Assembly (NCBI GenBank): GCA_028282485.1
Contig: JANQHU010000378.1
Span: 1 to 10,543 of the forward strand
Length of the DNA: 10,543 nucleotides
Direction of reading: 5' to 3'
Source: Bacillota bacterium
GTDB taxonomy: Bacteria; Bacillota; UBA4882; UBA8346
Shown here one piece after another: positions 7,904 to 10,543 of this stretch. The notes below the pieces were generated by a model. The model worked only from the letters and a program-made list of their open reading frames with translations, did not search any database and had not been told where the DNA came from. Position 1 is the stretch's first letter, and every line of letters begins with the position of its first letter. Both the position numbers and the translations under genes were made by a program.

Positions 7904-7933
7904 AAAGTCCCGTAGTTTTTGCTACGGGACTTT
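7904..7933 (-). terminator. Strong hairpin between acpP and fabF (partial terminator or attenuator)
   Basis: A perfect 12-bp stem, aaagtcccgtag with ctacgggacttt, closes a 6-base loop seven bases after the acpP stop. In the direction of the genes the stem is followed by aaaaata, so the only U-run is the three at the stem base: a weak terminator at best. On the plus strand the following tract is ttttgcttta, more terminator-like, yet no plus-strand gene is present. It may terminate part of the transcripts or protect the acpP 3' end. Confidence 0.6.
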
Positions 7934-7940
7934 TGCTTTA

Positions 7941-8174
7941 TTATTGATTATTTTCTTTAATGTAATTGACAGCATCTCCAACAGTAACAATCTTTTCGGC
8001 ATCTTCATCAGGAATCTCTAAATCAAAATCCTCTTCCAGGGCCATTACTAATTCCACAATATCGAGTGAATCTGCTCCTAAATCATCAACGAAAGAGGCT
8101 TGTTCAGTTACTTCCTCTTCATCAACACCTAGTTGTTCAACCACAATATCTTTAACTTTGCTAAAGATATCCAA
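7941..8174 (-). CDS. acpP: Acyl carrier protein
   Basis: ACP carries growing acyl chains as thioesters on a 4'-phosphopantetheine arm and is the shared substrate of FabD, FabF and PlsX. The 77-residue acidic protein has the universal GADSLDIVEL motif, with Ser36 as the attachment site at the usual position, and the closing IVTVGDAVNYI helix. The start is a TTG at 8174, eight bases after the GGAGG core of a near-perfect Shine-Dalgarno sequence. A GTG nearby is in another frame and meets a stop within six codons, so TTG is the only credible start. The gene has its own promoter candidate upstream and a hairpin just downstream, fitting the high ACP output that cells need. Confidence 0.97.
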   Translation of the reverse strand: MDIFSKVKDIVVEQLGVDEEEVTEQASFVDDLGADSLDIVELVMALEEDFDLEIPDEDAEKIVTVGDAVNYIKENNQ

Positions 8175-8179
8175 TCACT

Positions 8180-8189
8180 TCACCTCCTT
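8180..8189 (-). promoter_or_regulatory. Very strong ribosome binding site of acpP
   Basis: The minus strand reads aaggaggtga, complementary over ten bases to the conserved 3' end of bacterial 16S rRNA. Its GGAGG core is eight bases before the TTG at 8174. It decides the TTG start and probably offsets the weaker start codon. Confidence 0.88.
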
Positions 8190-8224
8190 CCAATAGAGGG
8201 TTGGTATACCACTTACTAACAAAA

Positions 8225-8253
8225 ACTATACTATATGTATCAGAAATATACAA
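8225..8253 (-). promoter_or_regulatory. Candidate sigma-A promoter of acpP
   Basis: A -35 ttgtat (8248-8253) and a -10 tatagt (8225-8230, one mismatch to TATAAT) are separated by exactly 17 bp. The predicted start near 8218 gives a leader of about 44 bases. Three short inverted repeats built on ATAC/GTAT overlap or follow this promoter (8247-8258, 8228-8240, 8202-8211). The rest of the 8175-8335 gap is AT-rich, and I see no gene in it. Confidence 0.6.
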
Positions 8254-8335
8254 GTATAATATTTATTTATAAAACATCTATTTAAGCTTAGGATAATTTT
8301 ATTTAACATTTTAAAAAATGATTACTTACATATTA

Positions 8336-9268
8336 CTAGACCTTATTTAAAATTTCAAGTATTTTTTTTATTGAATTTAAATCTTGAGTTTGATAAAGAT
8401 TAACCTGACGGGAAATCTTTTTAGTTAACCCACTGAGCACTTTGCCGGGACCAACTTCAATAAAAGTATCAACTCCGGCTGTTAATAAATAATTAATGGT
8501 ATCTTCCCACAGAACCGACGAAAATAACTGCCTGTATAATTCCTCTGATAATTGCCAGCTATTTACCGGATGCGCAGTGACGTTGGAGATTAAGGGCACT
8601 TCTTGCTCCTGAAAGTTTACTGCGGCCAATTCTTTTTGAAAGAGATCAGCGGCCTCCCGCATAAATTGTGAATGAAAAGCACCACTGACCGGCAAATCAA
8701 TAAACTTCCCTCCGTTTGCTTCAACCAAATCCTTGGCTTTTAAAAGGGCTTTTTTCTCTCCGGAGATAACTATTTGACCAGGGGAGTTAAAATTAGCAGC
8801 AAAAACCATCCTAGATAGGGCTTCATGCTTTAAACATGTAGTTAAAGAATCCCGATCCAGGCCCAATACGGCAGCCATTCCACCCTTGCCTTCGGGATCA
8901 GCGCCAGCCATTAACTGCGCCCGCTTGGCAACTAGGCTAAGGGTAGTCGCAAAATCCAAGGCTCCGGCAGCTACTAGAGCACTATATTCTCCTAAACTAT
9001 GACCAGCCACAAAATCCGGTTCAATTCCTTCAGCTTTTAAAACCTGTAAAGCCGCGATACTGGTAGTCAGAATTGCCAGTTGACAATTTTCGGTTTTTTT
9101 TAACAATTCTTCCGGGCCATTAAAGCATAACCCGGATAGATCACGCCCTAAAATGTGGTCTGCCTCTGCAAAAACTCTTTCGGCAGAAGGATAATTTTGA
9201 AATAACTCCTTTCCCATTCCAAGATACTGGGAACCTTGTCCTGGAAAAACAAATGCAATTTTACCCAT
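8336..9268 (-). CDS. fabD: Malonyl-CoA:ACP transacylase (FabD)
   Basis: FabD transfers malonyl from CoA to ACP, providing the extender unit for fatty acid synthesis. The 310-residue protein shows the N-terminal FPGQGSQYLGMG (oxyanion-hole Gln11), the nucleophile elbow GHSLGEYSAL with Ser91, Arg116 in AKRAQLM (the malonyl carboxylate anchor in the family) and the catalytic His199 in VSGAFHS. EVGPGKVLSGL lies near the C terminus. Length and motifs are as in E. coli FabD (Ser92, His201). The ATG at 9268 has ggagg six bases upstream. It begins 57 bp after plsX, with no convincing terminator between, so plsX-fabD is probably one transcript. In many Bacillota fabG follows directly; here a 161-bp gap with a promoter and then acpP follows instead. 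Confidence 0.97.
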   Translation of the reverse strand: MGKIAFVFPGQGSQYLGMGKELFQNYPSAERVFAEADHILGRDLSGLCFNGPEELLKKTENCQLAILTTSIAALQVLKAEGIEPDFVAGHSLGEYSALVAAGALDFATTLSLVAKRAQLMAGADPEGKGGMAAVLGLDRDSLTTCLKHEALSRMVFAANFNSPGQIVISGEKKALLKAKDLVEANGGKFIDLPVSGAFHSQFMREAADLFQKELAAVNFQEQEVPLISNVTAHPVNSWQLSEELYRQLFSSVLWEDTINYLLTAGVDTFIEVGPGKVLSGLTKKISRQVNLYQTQDLNSIKKILEILNKV

Positions 9269-9325
9269 GAATAACCTCCATACTCATAAACTTCATCTCA
9301 ACAACATATTAATTCATTTTTGACT

Positions 9326-10324
9326 TTATACCTCTGCTACATATTTCATGATCTTCCCGGTTACTTCCTGATTAATAGCCTTGATCGCCGCTTTAATGGC
9401 ATTCTTAATAGCCTTGGCATTAGAACTACCATGGCAGATCATACTTAAACCATTAAGCCCTAATAAAGGAGCTCCTCCGTATTCGGTATGATCTAGACTA
9501 GCCTTTAATATTTTAAAGGAATCTCGCAGCAAGTAACCTCCCATTTTTGATTTCAAACTGGTGTTAATAGCTTCTTTGATTTGGGTAAATAAAGCTGACG
9601 ACAAACCTTCTGCCATTTTTAAGACAACATTACCAACAAATCCGTCACAAACTATAACATCACAAACCCCTTTATTAATATCTCTTCCTTCAATATTGCC
9701 AATAAAATTCAAGTCCGTTTTTGCTAAAAGCTCATGGGCTGCGATCACTAATTTATTTCCTTTAGTTGATTCTTCGCCAATACTTAAAAGCCCCACCCGC
9801 GGATTAGTAATCTCCAGCACTTGTTCGGCATAAATACTACCCATAATCCCAAACTTAACTAAATTCTCCGGATCACAATCAGCATTAGCCCCGGCATCTA
9901 ATAAAACCCCAACACCCTTTAAATTAGGCATTAAAGAAGCAATGGCTGGTCGATTAATGCCTTTCACTCTTCCCAAGGTTAAAAGGGAAGCGGTCATGGC
10001 AGCCCCCGTATTTCCGGCAGATATAACCACATCTGCTTTTCCTTCTTTAACTAACCGATTGGCTACTACTAATGAGGAATCTTTTTTCTTTTTAACGGCT
10101 ACTGCCGGATGCTCTTCCATATTGATTACTTCTGAAGCATGCCAAACTTTTAGCTTTGAACCCTGCAGTTCAAACTCAGCCTTCTTGATTTCCGTATTAA
10201 GCTTCTGTTGATCACCAACTAAAAGAATTTCAATATTTTCAAAACTCCGGCTAGCTAAAATAGCACCTAAAATAATTTCACCGGGAGCCTGATCCCCACC
10301 CATAGCATCTAATGCAATTCGCAA
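9326..10324 (-). CDS. plsX: Phosphate acyltransferase PlsX
   Basis: PlsX converts acyl-ACP and inorganic phosphate to acyl-phosphate, the donor that PlsY uses to acylate glycerol-3-phosphate; it is a peripheral membrane enzyme. The 332-residue product shows the family motifs in order: IALDAMGGDQAP (3-14), EEHPAVAVKKKKDSS (70-84), VISAGNTGAAM (100-110), LLDAGANADC (141-150), SIGEESTKGN (181-190), CDGFVGNVVLK (226-236) and EYGGAPLLGLNG (281-292). The start is a TTG at 10324, giving MRIALDAMGGD exactly as in PlsX homologues, with aaaggaag (10333-10340) eight bases upstream. No other in-frame start gives the family N terminus. It is the first gene after the rpmF terminator and has its own promoter candidate. 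Confidence 0.97.
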   Translation of the reverse strand: MRIALDAMGGDQAPGEIILGAILASRSFENIEILLVGDQQKLNTEIKKAEFELQGSKLKVWHASEVINMEEHPAVAVKKKKDSSLVVANRLVKEGKADVVISAGNTGAAMTASLLTLGRVKGINRPAIASLMPNLKGVGVLLDAGANADCDPENLVKFGIMGSIYAEQVLEITNPRVGLLSIGEESTKGNKLVIAAHELLAKTDLNFIGNIEGRDINKGVCDVIVCDGFVGNVVLKMAEGLSSALFTQIKEAINTSLKSKMGGYLLRDSFKILKASLDHTEYGGAPLLGLNGLSMICHGSSNAKAIKNAIKAAIKAINQEVTGKIMKYVAEV

Positions 10325-10332
10325 ACTACCAA

Positions 10333-10340
10333 CTTCCTTT
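10333..10340 (-). promoter_or_regulatory. Ribosome binding site deciding the TTG start of plsX
   Basis: The minus strand reads aaaggaag with eight bases to the TTG at 10324. It has good spacing and is the only purine-rich site near the conserved protein start. Confidence 0.7.
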
Positions 10341-10372
10341 TAATAAATTATCTAAAACATTAGCCTAGTTGT

Positions 10373-10400
10373 AGTATATTCAAAAATATCTAAAAGTCAA
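10373..10400 (-). promoter_or_regulatory. Sigma-A-type promoter of the plsX operon
   Basis: A -35 ttgact (10395-10400, five of six) and a -10 tatact (10373-10378, five of six) are separated by 16 bp. They lie between the rpmF terminator and plsX, giving a leader of roughly 40 bases from a start near 10366. This is the best consensus match among the promoter candidates in the window. Confidence 0.7.
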
Positions 10401-10430
10401 GAAGAATTTCAATAAAACTTCGTTTTCTCC

Positions 10431-10455
10431 AAAAAAATAAGGTCCCATGACCTTA
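10431..10455 (-). terminator. Rho-independent terminator after rpmF
   Basis: On the minus strand a 7-bp stem, taaggtc with gacctta, and a 4-base loop are followed by seven T's. It lies 26 bases after the rpmF stop and is oriented for transcripts coming from rpmF. Confidence 0.85.
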
Positions 10456-10481
10456 ATGTAATTCCTTTTTTACTAAGAAAT

Positions 10482-10543
10482 TTATACAGTTTCTTTTATC
10501 TCAACTGCTTTTCTGTCTTTATAATAGCCACATTTACCGCAAA
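10482..10543 (-). CDS. rpmF: 50S ribosomal protein L32, C-terminal end (partial)
   Basis: Only the last 19 codons are present; the rest lies beyond the right edge. They read CGKCGYYKDRKAVEIKETV and end in TAA. This matches the C terminus of bacterial L32, where CxxCGYYKGR is the second half of the zinc-binding Cys motif, before the V-E-rich tail. The position immediately upstream of plsX agrees: rpmF-plsX adjacency is one of the most widely conserved gene pairs in bacteria. The fragment is short, so the call rests on the CGxCGYYK-R pattern plus this context. Confidence 0.88.
   Translation of the reverse strand, partial: CGKCGYYKDRKAVEIKETV

Noticed and set aside
8209..8219. ttagta half-site near the acpP transcription start, resembling half of a FapR operator
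   Set aside because: The second half (tactaa after five bases) is missing; only two of six positions match.
8285..8325. cattttttaaaatg inverted repeat after fabD
   Set aside because: The stem is entirely A-T except the outer pair, has almost no loop, and no following T-run of note; it is not credible as a terminator.
1929..10211. Several plus-strand open reading frames of 70-142 codons (for example 1929-2144, 4977-5405, 7966-8196, 9942-10211)
   Set aside because: All lie antisense within smc, fabF, acpP or plsX (some running slightly past a gene end), have low-complexity or Ser/Pro-rich translations with no family motifs, and lack convincing ribosome binding sites.
1..10543. A hidden defence system, mobile element, CRISPR array or novel gene cassette
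   Set aside because: Every coding stretch belongs to a well-known core family, gaps are short, and no direct-repeat arrays, transposase motifs, tRNA-like folds or attachment-site duplications were seen.

Overview
This window is a stretch of conserved bacterial core genome. Every gene lies on the minus strand, so transcription runs from the high coordinates toward position 1. Low to moderate GC (roughly 40-45% by eye), strong GGAGG-type ribosome binding sites, frequent TTG/GTG starts and the order plsX-fabD-acpP-fabF-rnc-smc-ftsY all point to a Bacillota (Firmicutes) genome. A SpoVS gene of canonical length suggests an endospore former, probably clostridial, but the genus cannot be read from the sequence.

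Layout in direction of transcription: the last 19 codons of rpmF (ribosomal protein L32) enter at the right edge and end at a rho-independent terminator (10431-10455). A sigma-A-type promoter (10373-10400) then starts the lipid block: plsX (acyl-ACP:phosphate acyltransferase), fabD (malonyl-CoA:ACP transacylase), acpP (acyl carrier protein, with its own promoter in a 161-bp gap), a strong hairpin, and fabF (3-oxoacyl-ACP synthase II). rnc (RNase III) overlaps the end of fabF by 17 bp. spoVS follows and ends at a clear terminator (5429-5462). An extended -10 promoter candidate just after it would start smc, followed by ftsY (SRP receptor) and the N-terminal 251 codons of miaB (tRNA methylthiotransferase), which runs off the left edge.

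How the genes work together: FabD loads malonyl groups onto ACP, FabF elongates acyl-ACP, and PlsX turns the product into acyl-phosphate for phospholipid synthesis. RNase III, SMC, FtsY and MiaB are housekeeping functions (RNA processing, chromosome organisation, membrane protein targeting, tRNA modification) that commonly sit beside this lipid cluster in Bacillota.

I found no mobile element, CRISPR array, RNA gene, plus-strand gene or unknown protein family, and no evidence of an undescribed system. The points worth a second look are arrangement and regulation: spoVS between rnc and smc, no fabG or fabH in the fab block, miaB after ftsY, inverted repeats across the acpP promoter, the acpP-fabF hairpin, and a terminator/promoter boundary in front of smc. 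No gene-free stretch exceeds 300 bases; the longest are 8175-8335 (acpP promoter and leader) and 10325-10481 (rpmF terminator and plsX promoter).
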